A DNA stretch of 64,000 nt, from the NCBI RefSeq assembly GCF_000224145.3, contig NC_020172.2, forward strand, positions 3,207,557-3,271,556, given 5' to 3'. The DNA is from Ciona intestinalis. Its lineage: Eukaryota > Chordata > Ascidiacea > Phlebobranchia > Cionidae. Under the pieces are notes generated by a model. It was not told the origin of the DNA. It ran no database searches and was given only the letters and a program-made list of their open reading frames with translations. The position numbers were made by a program, and so were the translations under genes. Shown piece after piece: positions 1-14,322 of the stretch (position 1 is its first letter; each line of letters starts with the position of its first letter).

Positions 1-754
1 TAGAAAAGTTAAATTATTCCTTTAACCGGGTCAAGCCTTATTTCCCATCGTTACAGTAACATTGTTGGCTCGCGGTGGTGACTTTTTGTTGGCCCGTGAT
101 ATTAGATGCAGAATTAATTGCATCTTATGACGTCATTCCTAGCACACACCGGAAACATTAATGTAGCAGAGACTGTTAAGCCACGACACTATATTATATC
201 CTTTCTATTATGTATTTATATGGCTTTAGTATAAGGTAAACATATAACGACAGTATTTATATAAAGTTAAAACTGTATCGCCATGTTTTATATATAGTAC
301 TGTGTGGGGAGATGGGTACCTTTAGCACATAATATACAAATATCCTGATCGTATTTTTAAAAGTTAACAACGGTCTGTGGGAGTCGTGATGATCCGGTTT
401 TATGATTCTATAAATGTTCATTTTTTACTTTTAAATGGGACGAAAAATGGAAAGAATGAGTGTCCCATCTTCCCCCACCCAACTATATAAATCAGTAACA
501 GACAAAATGCTACCAAAGTTTTGAACCACAGTGTGTGGTAGCTTCAGGTATGAAATGGCACATAGAACAATTTTATTAGATAAGCCTTTTGTTTTATTAG
601 ACGATCTAAACAAGCTACATACTGTGTATAGACCTGTTATATATATTGTAGACCTGTTATAAACTGTTAATTGGTGCTCTCAAGTTTCGTGGCACTTCGT
701 GTGGATTTTAAACTATTAAAAGAGGAGTATGCGGAAAAATAGAAGGCAGTGAAC
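1..754. other. Upstream region of the first gene
   Basis: No exon seen. It holds one inverted-repeat element copy (294-487), a palindromic TGACGTCA at 128-135 and a short direct repeat (AGACCTGTTATA twice, about 632-662). The first gene's 5' UTR and promoter should lie in the last few hundred bases, but I see no clear core promoter motif. Confidence 0.4.
294..487 (+). mobile_element. Ciona-type TIR MITE, copy 1
   Basis: Inverted ends TAGT..GGGGAGATGGG and CCCATCTTCCCCCACCCAACTA enclose the family core (GCACATAATAT, CGGTCTGTGGGAGTCGTGA, TTTACTTTTAAATGGGACG). Insertion is at TA-rich sequence. The orientation with GCACATAAT first is called plus here and below. Confidence 0.85.
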
Positions 755-3700
755 ATGTTAAAGTTTTCTGGAAGCCACACCAGCAAGAAACAAAAGCGAA
801 AAAGCCACGTGTTCTCTAAAGACACAGATAATGAGGAAGAACGAGGATCTTTTGATAATCCCTCGGAGCCAGAGGATGGCCGGGGTAGTCCACTAGATAC
901 AGTAGATGGATCAAACTTGACATGCATTGCTTCAGGTAGCGATAAATCAAATACGGTAATCAGAAGACCAATGGACAGCGAAAACCGTGCAGACGGTCGG
1001 ATTAACCCGAATAACCAACCGTTTGTAAAAGAAGAGCCAAGAACGAATAGGCCCACCAGAGCTTTGGTTTCTGGAGGTAAGTTTGATCTATTTTTGATTT
1101 TAATATAAGGACGTAACATGTTTCAATTTGTATGAAAAATCGATGAGAAGTGTGTCGAAAAGGTAAATGACGATATAGAAAACATGAGAAAGCTTATAAA
1201 GTTTGTATTCGCTATTTTTTTCTGACCAAACTAAAGTTTACCGCCACTTTCTGTATAAAATCAGTGTCAATCGGAAATGATGTAATATTTCCAAAAGCGG
1301 GCTTTTACGCTTGACTTCACCTGTAGAAATTTAACTCAAGGGAGGTCCCCTTTCCCCACTAGCGGAGCTGGGGTGTTGTTGCATTGTAAAGTGAAATTAA
1401 GAGCCAGAAGAAGTTATTGCGATTTATTTTTAAACACATTAACTCATTACGAAAGTTATTGCGTTATATTTGTAACAAGTTTTGTAAATTTAGTACCGTT
1501 TAAAATACCGAGGGGCATTGTATAGCAAATGTAGTCCAATTTGTACTCCAAACACACGGGCAAATTTTGCAATTATTTATGTATTGAGTGAGGTTCATAC
1601 GCAATTTTAGCGCGCGGTAAACTTTTCACATTTTGCCATTAATGCAGTTTAGCAGCGCTAGACTAGCCTTTATTTTTCTTGGTAAAACATAAACGTAAAA
1701 TGGTAAAATGCTTTAGTTTTTCATTTTTCTAGTCCTAAGCATGGACTGTGTATAATAGTTGCAGCCGTAATATAACAAGCTTAGGTAGCTAGAATTATAA
1801 CTACGTAAGTTTAATTCAAGACTTACAATGGCGGTATGGTATTTAGTAACACTAATACCAAGTAAACTAAACGGCAGAAGTATTATCAGTATCAAGTAAT
1901 CATATAAACCAGAGTGACATATTAATCTAGTTTATACAGTGGTGCATACAAGCGCAGTTTTTGTTAAATTGTAAGCCTACAAGACTTGTTGGTTGTTTAA
2001 GTTTTTGTCTTGCCTACAGGAAAGTTCAACTGCCTATAATAAAGCTATGTAAGACTAAATGTATTTTTGGTTATAGTTTTGCACATGTTAGTTGAGTTGT
2101 CTAAACCATCAGCCACACAAAAAAAGTGAAACAGTTCTTTCCAAAATAATCACTCACAAAGTAACATACTTGGTAACTCGTAAGCTGGCATGAGGTGTAT
2201 GAAACAGAACACCTGTGTATAACGACTGTCATTTTCCGGCCACGCGAGGATAAAGTAAGTTACGTTTATAGTTAGTAGCCTAGTTTTAACATTTTAACAG
2301 ATAATGTCAAGGCAATATTAGTTATAAAAAATACATAACAACACAATATCTAAAGCATGGCTGCCCACCTTTTAAATAATTAGCAAAATCTATGACGACA
2401 TTACTAAAATGCAGTTACACATATAATTGTTAAGCATAGGAAGCCTTATAAATTAATGTAGCAAATATAGTATGTTTTGGCTACGCTTATTTGTATAGAC
2501 TCAGACTGCAGGGTAAAGGCTGTTACAAGCTTAAATCTTGAGTGATAAAATTTGATGCCACCCCTGTTTTGTCACCCATTACCCCGGTCACCCCTAACCT
2601 TACATTAACAGTAACTATGAGAGTTTATAAACCATAAAAGACATGGATCTATGTTCATAACATGAACTGGAGACATGATAATAGCGGTTGTATGGCCATA
2701 ATGAACTCAATTGTGAATCATGTTTCCTGTGCATGACATATGTTGCAGTCCAAATCGTCAACCAAAAATTAAGCAAGTTTTGTCACCTTATAGCTAGTCG
2801 GGCTGTCCGTGTTGTGATAATGCTATTTTTATGTTTTTCAGAGTCATTATGGTTTACAGTTGATGTACTTTTTCAGTGGTTTACTGAAATTGAACGTGGT
2901 TCTGATAAAACAGGTGAGCTAAGTTTTAAGTTTTAACTACTGTGTGGGGAAGAGGATTTTTTTGCCTGCCTTAATTATAGATAATTGTTGTGACCAATTT
3001 TTATTACTGTACCAGTCTCATAAAAAAAGTCAAACTTTAATTTGAATATTTTTTTTTACAGATCAAACAAGTTGTAGGATTATAAATTTAAAATCACAAG
3101 CATTGCCTCCAGACCTTGAAGAGGAACCAGTTGAAACTAAACAACCAGCTATCAGAGGTGAACATTCATATAGTAGGGTGGGGGGGGGGGAGATGGGACA
3201 CCTTTTTATTCTATTTTCTATTCCCATTTCATAGGAAACAAAGAACATTCAAAGAATTATAAAACTGTATCTTCACGACTCCCAAATACCGTTGTTATTT
3301 TTTAAAACAGGACTAGGATAATTGGATGTAATGTGCTGAGGGTGTTCGTCTTCCCCCACTCTACTATATATCCCTATATATAAGTGACAAACCCAGGGGG
3401 CAGGGCAGGCTGGTCTACCATACAGCCTTTACTTCATTAATCAGTAAACATTGGAACCAATAAGTTACATACGACTGCAAGTCAAACTATCCCTGCCCAC
3501 CTGCATTTGTAAAAGTTTTGTTCCTATGTATTATGTATATATATAATATAGGGTAGGGTAGCAGGGCAGCTATATAGCATATAGGCCTATTTATTATAGT
3601 GTATAGAATCAGTATAGGCTTGTTCACCATGAAATTAACCATTTTTTCATGTATGAGCTACAGTTTTTGTCGTGACCTTACTGAAATAACTCCTACATAT

Positions 3701-6700
3701 ATTTAAAAAACAACAATATTTTTAATTTTTTATTGTCGTTTTATTTAGGATTTTTCCATAGTTTTTTATTGCCGCTTTATTTAATTGTTTTTAATTCTTA
3801 TTGCTGTTTTATTTTAACATTCTTTTTCCCACACAGAGCGTTCTACTGCTGTTGATCGCGATCAGCGAAGATCGTTTATTAATCCTTCACCACTAGGGGA
3901 CATCTCACTTATCCGACGAGAATCGTCTCCTGCCACTTCTGGAGTGTGAGTTTGTTATTTCTATGGATATATTTATATACTATTTGTATGTTGTGGGTTT
4001 GTGGGTATAGGCGCCAAACTAAAAAGTGCAGAAAGGCAAGGACAGTTAAACACCCATGGCATACAAATTTGGTTCCGTTGTTTACTGATTAATTCAGTGC
4101 AGAAATTAAAGTTACGCTTGCCTACCCTTCCATCCCAGGTTTGACGCCTATGATTGCAGAATTAAATGTGTGTGTTATGTCCAATTTTCATACAATGTCA
4201 AATCTGAATAGTAATCATAATGTTATATCATTGTAATGTGTGATAAAGATTAAATATTTAGAATTATAGGTAAAATATTTTGCATATGCCAATAACATGA
4301 TTTTTTTTAATTTTCACAACATCTAGTTAGGATCATTGTCACATTTCATCACCATACCCATTGGTATGTTACTATGTTTTTAATCATATCATAAAGTAGG
4401 GTGGGGAAAGACTGGACACCTTTAGCACATAATGTCTAAATATCCTGACCGTGTTTTTAACGATTAACAACTGTCTATGGGAGTCATAAGGGTACAGTTC
4501 TATAATTCTTTGTTCTTTGTTTACCACCAACTGGGATAGGTAGCAAGAAGAAGTGTCCCATCTTCCCCCACCCTACTATAGTAGATACTGCATGAACATT
4601 CACTGAAGTCTATCTTTGCATATTCAAACACATGCAGTCATCACTACTTCCTGATTCATATAGTAAGGAAGGTGGTGCATTAAAATTAATACAAAGTTAC
4701 AAACACAACATAAACCCAACTGTTGTCTTATCATGATAACAAAGTAAAAAAATAAGATCCATAAATTCAGATGTTTAAAAGAAATAAGTTGTATACATTT
4801 ACTATTATAAATATGAGTCAATGACCTATAGTTGGAGGTTACGTCTATAAGTGTTTGACCTATTCACTATGGACAACTCTCTTAGGGAAATGGTGCTAAT
4901 GTTTCCTGTTTAGTATGTTTTGCAACTCAACCACACATAGTGTCTCAATAATATTGCTATTGCAGTTATTCATATATCATTACCATTAGTACCTCACTAT
5001 AACCAATTTTTGTTTGTCTTTTTTGTAGAGTAGCATTATAAGATTCTATCTAACTTTATCAGTTAACACTGTAATCTTGAGTATTTCTTAAGATATCATT
5101 ATTAACAAAATATAAGTAAATACTTTTTGTCTTTTTTAAAACACTATACAATCTTATCTATGCTATACTTAAACAGTTAAACAGAAACACTGTTACTTTT
5201 AGTATAAACACACCAAAAGTTTCACTTGAATTAATAATGTATACAGTTTTTGTACTTCATAATTATACAGTCATCTTATATTTTCATTCTCATTCCTTCA
5301 CCAATTAGTAACCTAACCCTCACCCTACATTATACAATATACCAGCATGCCATAACCCCTCTTATGATTAATTCCTGCATGATCATCTCATCAATCTCAT
5401 TATCATCTCAATCACATGAAGTGCGTACTCACGGTTCCTTGCGAAACACACCGAAAACCGGAGCCGACACTCTTTGAGTCCTCATCGTTTGATCCGACCC
5501 GCATCCAATCTCAGTCTTAGCAACATCGACATCATCCTAAACGATCACGAGGATCTCTTAGACCCCAATCCGATCCCCGCACGTCATCAACGCAGTCCCT
5601 CCATCCCATCTTCACTAGAATCATCATTTCACTATCATAGTCATTCTGTTTCACCTTTTGGTTCGACCGAACACATCCCTGATAACAACCTCAATAAGAG
5701 CAGGTCGCAGCAGATTTCTCCGAGCCACAAAAGGTCCGTGTCTTCTGAGTCTCCTCTCTATACATCCGCTCGTACCCGCTTCCGGGTTCCCCAACATAAC
5801 TCTGCATCCAATCTAACCAGTTTGCATGACGGTACCCCCCAACTTAACAAGGTACCACAGCCCGGTGGTTGGAAACAAACCTACAAGGGCGTTTCGAGAT
5901 CAAATTCTGTTTTTCACCATCGGTAAGACGTTAACCTGCCGCTGCTAAATCCTTCTTTTAAAATGCATGTCTAATGCAGATCGGCAAAAGTTTAATTTCC
6001 ACATATTTTCTCAAATTTGAATGCTCTTTTTTTCCTGAAACCTGAAATTTAAGTTTGCTGAACTTACTATTTCAAGCATGCTTTACGCAACAAATATATT
6101 TGTATACTGTTTTAACACAACAGATAGACAAATATTTTAGGCAAAAGGCCAGAAACCAATATGTCTGCATACTGTCATTGCCAATTGGCGTATTGTTCAA
6201 AACTTCAAAGTGCAACTTTGGAAACACTAGTTATATTTTAGCACCTCAGTTTTATGGCTAAAACGGCTTTTGTTTGCATTTAAATGTTTAAACAAACAAA
6301 CTGAGCTAAATTTTACAGTATTTGCCGCATTAATCAGCGAGGTTCCCTATATTTGTTACACCTACAGCTACAACTTACTAATGTTATAACATTGTAACAA
6401 TGTGTCTTATAACAAATGTTTTTAACCAAAAAATGAAAAGCGTAAGTGTAAAGGCCAAAAAATGTATAGCTATATAATAATACATGATAATAGTATCATT
6501 TATACCATGTATTTAGCATAGTATATTTAAGCCTTGTAGGTCACATGCCTCTTATAACCTCATCAACCATTACTGAGTGTTATGAGCTCAGTAAATATTT
6601 GTCAGTTGGAATTTGTTTGTCTATGTCAGGTATTTTATCCAATGTGAAACTAGATTGTGCTCTAAATGTAAAAGGTTTTCTATTTTTAACAGGTGTCTTA

Positions 6701-9700
6701 TTTTACTGGCAATATACAAAAATTTGCTTGAAGCATTTTGTTGCTGTTTTTTTTGGTGTTTGGAATGTTTATTCTTATTTATTATAGAAAGTCAACATAT
6801 AAGCATTGATACTGCAACCTTGAAGCACAATCATTTGTTAGCATTCATGGCAAATGTATAATTTTGTAGCAAAATGGATCTGCTTTGGTTTTAGTGCTTG
6901 TTTATGTTACGGAACTGAAATTTAAATGTATAAATATATAAAAAAAAATTTAAAACCATACAAAACCATGGGTGACGGGTGACGTTTTATGTTTTAGCAC
7001 TTAAATTTTAATCTAAAACAGCTTTTACCTTACTCCTATTGGTTTATACAAATCAGAAGGGCTAACCCTTCTGCATTCACCACATTTTTCAATGAAATTC
7101 CATGAATTGATTACTATACGTGAAACTGCACTATAATTATGTCACATTATTAGGCCAAATTTTCATTAAAAAAAACTTGCATATGCTGCAAATTTTGTTT
7201 ATATTAAGTTTCTAAACCTTATGAATATTACCCAGCCCTACAGATTCAGGGGCACATGCAGTTCACCAGCCTCGCCCTCAAGACCAAGCATACTCAAGCA
7301 ATCTCAGGCGAGTTAACTCTGAGCTGCCACAAGGACCAACAGGTTTGTTTTCATTTGAGACAAAGTCATCTCGCATGTTTTTAGTCATCTACAGTCATTG
7401 TATTCGTCTGTAAAATGTTGTAGGCGCTAAATCTTGTTCGTTTTTTTGCAACCAAAGCTTACATGTATGCAAAGAAAATTGTGATAACTGATAAGTCATA
7501 TTTGTTGTCCAAAAATTGCTGTTCAGTATTATTAATGAGTTTTGACTGGCTTAGACTTTTTATTTCGATAAAATCACAAAATAAATATAATTATTTCCCT
7601 ATTTTCTTACAGTAAATACTAGTTCGAAAACAACAAAAAAATTTAAGAAAGTTTAAAACACTGTTTTGAAATAAATGCCATACATACTACACTAATATTA
7701 CTGCCTATATTTGAAATATATTCATAAAACATTTATTTAGGAAAACCTCTTCGATACTTACCACCAGGTAGTGGCAGATCAAGTCCACTGTTAGAAGTAA
7801 GTTTTTCTATATAGATATACTGTTATTACTCCAATAGGGTGTTTAGACAGTGTGTAACTATAGGGTCTTTATGAAAAGATATGCGAAATGCAGTAGTTCC
7901 ACACTTTCACTGGTGTTATGTAAAAAGTAGTTATTTCTTTCTTTCTAGTAGGGTGGGGGAAGATGGGATACCTTTTCATTCTATTTTCTCGTCTCATTTT
8001 GTACTAAACAAAGAACATTTAAACAATCATATAACCTTGTTAATTGTTTAAAAAACAATTTGGATATTTGCTTATTATGTGATCAAGGTGTTCCATCTCC
8101 CCCCATTCTACTATATAATGTAAATACGCCATAATGTTACTTCTTACAGTGTAATACAGTTTGTAACTATGCTTGGTGTTTCATAAGAAGATTGCAAAAT
8201 GTTCTCAAATTTGTTGCTGTTGTCACTGTTGTGTAATGTAATCGTACATTAGCTATGTAAATATTACAACTTAATTGTTAGTGAGTCATCAATGTATATA
8301 TATTGTTGTATCACGTGTGCATTTTGTTCTGTATGGGTAAGGTTTTAAAGTGAGGACAAACTGAGATTTAGGCCAAACCTTCCCGATTGCCCATAAGTGG
8401 CATGTATGTGGTTTTACCCTTCTAATATGTGTGTGTGTTCGTACTGTCTCGTGCATTTAACCAGTGTCAGCTAAGATTTTGCTTAAAATTCTAAATATGT
8501 CTATCTCTGCCATTTCCCTATGCATGTTTCTTTCTGTTCTAAACCAAAGCCCCTATCCAGATAAAATACAGTAAAGTTTATGCATTTTAACAATGTCTGC
8601 CCAGATTTATCTTAAAATTCATCTATGTCATAATCTATGCCATTACCCTATTCATGTATTTCTCTTCTAAACTAAAATTCTCATCCAGGTCCAATACAGC
8701 AAAGTAAAGAAGAAGAAGCCGTACTACACCCGTGTGCAGAAACAACGTACCTCATCTTCAGGTCAAAGTTCAAGTGAAGACCCTTGGTCCCCTCTTCCAG
8801 CAGAGGACCCTTACTCCCTTCCAGAAGATCACCATCTTCATCCTCCAAGTGAATATTCGGATCGCGATCGCCCAAAAAGCGTTCCCCCTGGCGATTCTCC
8901 GGAGCATAACAGTGAGTTTCATTTTTGTAAAAAAATATTTTTATAAAATTTCATTTTTATGAAAACAATTTTTTTATGAAATTTTATTTTTAGGAAAAAA
9001 TCGTTTTATGAAAACAGGAGAAAAAGTTGCATGTATAGGAATGACCATTTGTTGCAACATGCTTTATCCATATCATTGATAGTGACTTCTGACCACTGAT
9101 TGTTATGCCACAGATTTTGACATGTCTGAAATACAACAGAATGCATTGAGATGCCAGAGCCTAACTAAGCCAAAGAAAATTTGAACGACTGTTATGAAAT
9201 AATAGGTTTTTCTGCTAACCAAGGATAAAATTTACATCCAATCATTCATTCTAGATCTTGTGAATGTACATTTCACTTATATTATTTAAATTAATATGAT
9301 TACTATCCTTAGAACGTCCTCGTTCAGGAAGTTTCCCTCTGTTTGAAATAGGAGATAGGAAGCTTACCGATCCATACACTTACAATAATCCTGTTGATTC
9401 GATATCTACATTCCTGCCTATAGAGTAAGTTGCTTTTATTGTATTCTTGGTTTTATTTGACATTATGTAATTTTTATGATGAGTTTTTTAATGAAGTCAT
9501 TTTTGTCATTAATTTTTTTAGTATGGAGTAAAAATCAAATGCAAAACTATAAGCATTCGGGTAAAGTTATGGTTTGCACCGAACAAACAACTGACTTACC
9601 TAAAGCTTCCTAGGGTTTGCGGTAGTAAGCCAAATTTTCCCTGAATCCCAGATCCGTCATGGTTGCCTAGTGTATATAAAGATGTTTCATTTTTTCCATG

Positions 9701-12700
9701 TACCATTCACACAAATTTCTAATTTTTCCCATGCATCATGCCTAAACACAAAATTTTATATCACAATTTTTTTGACAATTTTTTTCAAATAGATTTTAAC
9801 CTAGTAGGCTAGTATACGGTGTTTATACAAACAAGCAAAATTACAGTATAGTAAATTCTCTCAATAATTAATAAGGTTCCCAATTGGCTTATTTTTAGAT
9901 ATATATATTTATATATATATTATGGTTTTTAATTTTATGTTATTGTTTATCAGTCCAGACGATTCCCAGCTTGATGAAATAGATCAGTTGAATGCACACG
10001 GATCATCAAACCAAAACATTGAACAACTTCACGAAAAGTTTTTTAAAAGTTTTGAAGAGGTACGTAATGTGTATAGGCTACAAAGTACTAGAATTTATCA
10101 ATTAGCCAGATTTTTTTTTACAATAATATTTTTTTTTCCTTTTTTCTTTCCAGACAAAAAGAGAAGCAGAGGAGACAGCCAGACTGGCCTCTCAACAACC
10201 ACCAGAAAAGAAAAAAGGTCTAGGTTACTCGATTCGTCGTACAATCCGCCGACCATTCACTGACCACAAGGAGGCGAAAGAGCACAGAGAACAGAAGGAG
10301 CCGCTCTCGCATAAATATTCATCGGAAAGTGAAGGAGTGCCAATAAGTCCACCTCCTCCAACTTACGCAGCTCCTACTCCAAGTACGTTTATTTTCTGTT
10401 CTTTGTGGATAAGGTCCTTGGGATTTATGCCAGATTTGGCCCATTACCCAAACGCGCAGGATTCTTACTTATTCCTTGTGAGTGAGGTCCTTTTCAAGGA
10501 CCTGGGATTTAGGCAAGATTTGGCCATTACCCCAACACCCTGGGTTTTTATTTATTCTTTGTGGGTGAGGTCCTTGAGGGACCTGGTATTTAGGCCAGAT
10601 TTGACCCATTACCCTAACACCTGGGATGCCCATTTAAGTTTTTCATGCGGCCGGTGTTCAACTTTGTGACGCCGAATCCCAGTCAGACTCCTATTTTTCA
10701 AGTATGCTGTGTGTTTACTTGTATATTGGCTCTTCCGGCAAGAATTTTGCTGACTGAATTTTTTTTTCACCACGCTAAAATAACACAAAGTTTACCGTTA
10801 TTGCAAAATGCCAGGCATATTATACTTGTATTTTAACTCTTCCGAGACGTTTTCCCAGCCCTTTTGGTTTTTAAGCCTTTTTTTAGCCTAAAACTGTTGG
10901 AAAAAAGTTAATGTTTCTGTCTTGTATGATTGAATAGTCTTCTAGTTGTTTTTTAATGCATGAATAGATTAACTGCAGTAATACTTTTATTTTTTTAATA
11001 AATTTTTATTTGTTTCAACAGAAGAGGACCGTGGAAGCAAACTTCAGAGGTTCCACAGTGCTAGACATTCAGAAGTTAATAAACCAAAGACTGAAAGAAG
11101 TCAGGTAAAGATTTACAAAACAATGTTCAGTTAAACATTCCGTAAATTAATTTCCTAAAATTAAAAAAAAAAAATAAATTACTTACCAAGTTAGATATGT
11201 GGTAACTCGTTAAGCGAGCACGAGGTGTATAAAACAGTACACTCATGTGTGAATAAATGTCATTCCCTGCCATGGGAGGATAAATAAATTATTTTCATTC
11301 AACCATTTTTCTCTCGTTGAAATTAGTTTTATATTTTTTACAGTATCCGAAAAGGGAAATGAATTTATATATTTTTTTAATTTTGATATATATATATATA
11401 TGTTTTTTATGTTAAAGTTTATATTATGTTATTTCTATCCAGGATTCTCTGCGTCGGATCCAGAGCCAGCGTTACGACCTCGAAGTTGCAGCGAAAGCTC
11501 GTCAAAGCGTCGGAAACAGTCCCCGCCACTCGAAGTCAGTAAACAACCCACCCGACCTTCCAAATTTCCCTTCATCCTGGTCAAACCATAAACACAGTAA
11601 GTTTTCTTTTTTTTGTTTTAATATTTTCGTATGTTTTTTTACAACCAATCTCTTTCCGCGTTTGTTTCTGCAATTTAAAAATTAAATGTAAAAAAACATC
11701 AAAGATTTCCGAAAATACATATTTTTGAGTTTTAATTCTGGTTTTTATATTTCAAACATAATTATGGTGTAAAACAGGTGAAACATCTACCTAGTGTATA
11801 TACTACATTTTGAGAATATAATCATTTCCAAAAATATATACTATAGTAGGGGGAAGATGAGACAGCTTTAGCACATAATATCCAAGTATATCCTGATTAT
11901 TTTTTAAACAATTAACAACGGTCTATGAAAGTCATGAGGATACGGTTTTATATTTCTTTGAATATTCTTTGCTTACGACCAAATGGAAATAGGAAATACA
12001 ATGAAAATTAATCTCATCTTCCCCACCCTACTGTATGTTTTGAGTTTTAAATTATAGTTTTCATATTCAGACTATAATTACTAGGGATGTGCCGAGCCGA
12101 GCCCGAACTCAAAAGCTCGTGCCCGAGCGTCTCCTTTTTTGACGCTCGGCGCTCGGCTGAAATCTGGGCCGAGCGCCGAGCCTTATGCTATTGCTATAAT
12201 GTTGCACGCGAGAGCGAAAAATATTAAAAATGAAAAAAGTGAAGCTACTAAGAGATAACGAGACTAGTCAGCGTAGCTTTCTCTTTAATTATTTTTCGTT
12301 CGTTGTGAATTTGCTCTCTCGCAAGTAACGAATCGCAACGTCGGCAAGTTTGACCTTATGCAATTACAGCCGGTGTCGAATTACACGATAGCCTAATCCC
12401 TAATGTTTCCGTATCTGATTTTAAATAAAAAGCCAAAAACTCTTGAACTTTTTTACAGGATTGTAGAAGTAAATCCGGACGGTGATCGGTTAATTTTATT
12501 GAAAATCCGGGCGTAATATATTTTACGCGCGTCTGTCACTCAAGCTACGAAATCTTGCATATTTCTGACTATAGTGCGGGCGCCTGTGCGATAGAAAGGT
12601 TGTTAAAGCTGCGATTTGATGTTTTATGTTTGTTGCGTGTTCGTTATAATCACGGGTGTTCGTAATTATCAGGTAACGAAATCGATCGAATAACAAACAT

Positions 12701-14282
12701 TGCCGTGTTGCATTTTGAACCTTTTTTTGTTCAATTGTTACTTCACATGTCTTACTGTAACATAATTATTANNNNNNNNNNNNNNNNNNNNNNNNNNNNN
12801 NNNNNNNNNNNNNNNNNNNNNAAGCTTGGCCGGGACGCTATTTACTTCGTGACAAACCGTTCCGTCATTTTAGCTAGTCGCTGTGTTTTCGCAGCGTAAC
12901 CGATGCGCCGGACGTAAGAAAGTTGATTTTATTATTAATAGGATTTCTTTCTATTACAAAAATACGAGCGTTTTTCGACGATCCGGACGGTGACATTATC
13001 AGTGATAAAGGGGTATTTCTACAATTCTGATCTGATAAAAAACTGCTGCAACAGTTATAAATAATTTTTAATTAAATATTTTTTGTATGAATTTTACATT
13101 TTGCAACACTGGGAATTACGAAACGAGACGTCTCTTTAACCGCAAACCACGTGTTCTGTATTATTTTGATTAGCGACGCTTTTCGACTGAATAGGAACGT
13201 ATTCTCGTACGCCTTTCTCCTTGATGACGTCATAGGTGCTCGGGCTCGGGCTCGTGCCGAGCTTTTACGACCTCAGCACATCCCTAATAATTACAGTGTA
13301 CATGTAAAGCATGTATGTATTTGACCTTGGCCAGTTTACATTGTGCATTCAACCTAGCAACATGGGTGTGTCAAGTCTGTCTTATTTCATTGATCAATAT
13401 TTGCCCTTATTTGAGGCTAATTAAATAGCCATTGTTAGCACACTAGTCTGCTGCTGTCTATTGTAACTTAGACCTAATTACTGCCATTGAGGTAACTCAG
13501 CTTGGTGTAGTTTTAATTTAAATTTTATTAAAATCTGATAGTTGTAATAGGATTATTTTGTTGAAGGGTTTTTGGGTGTCTCTGTTTTGTAATAAAGGTT
13601 TATTAAAGTGGCATTGTGATGTAATAAGCAGATGCAGATGCTTTAAAATGAAGGTTTAAATGGGAATTATAAGACTGGATCAATATAATCAATATATAGC
13701 AGTTGTCATGCCAGATTCATAATTGTAAGATATATGAACTGAATACAGAAGGTAGTTGATTTACCTCTTATATTGTATATAATACCATGTGTATTTTGTG
13801 TAGCACCACAGTATAATAAGGCAGTTCTTGTATTGTAAATTGTGTGTTGTGTACTACTGTATTGAAATATATAGTATGGTAAAATATTGAATCAGATTTT
13901 TACTTAATTATTTGTTGCAAAAGTACATTACTGATAAATGATAATAATAATAACTTTTATAATAACTTTTTATATGTCTCTTCGATTACAGTAGCGAAGA
14001 TTTAGAAATGTTTCAAACGAAAAGACAGGATATGGCGACAAAACAACAGTTGTTAAAACACGCTTACAGTAAAAACATAATTACATTTAGTTGGAAGAAA
14101 ATAAGCGTGGTCGCTATAACATTCATAATTTTGAGATATATATTCTTGATTACATAAGGCAATTGTTTTAACTCTTATATTGTATATTATTTGTATTGAG
14201 TGTACTGCTGTATTAACTTGTATAGTATAGTTATGAATCTGATTTTGACATATTTTGTTGCAAAAAATACTGATAAATGAAT

Positions 14283-14322
<40 letters not shown>

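Noticed and set aside
667..1119. 150-residue minus-strand open frame
   Set aside because: It is the antisense shadow of the first exon of the plus-strand gene, which has a proper start and a GTAAG donor.
6545..6861. Two overlapping plus-strand frames of 80-82 residues
   Set aside because: AT-rich, Phe/Cys/Leu-rich translation with no suitable splice sites or phase; looks like intron.
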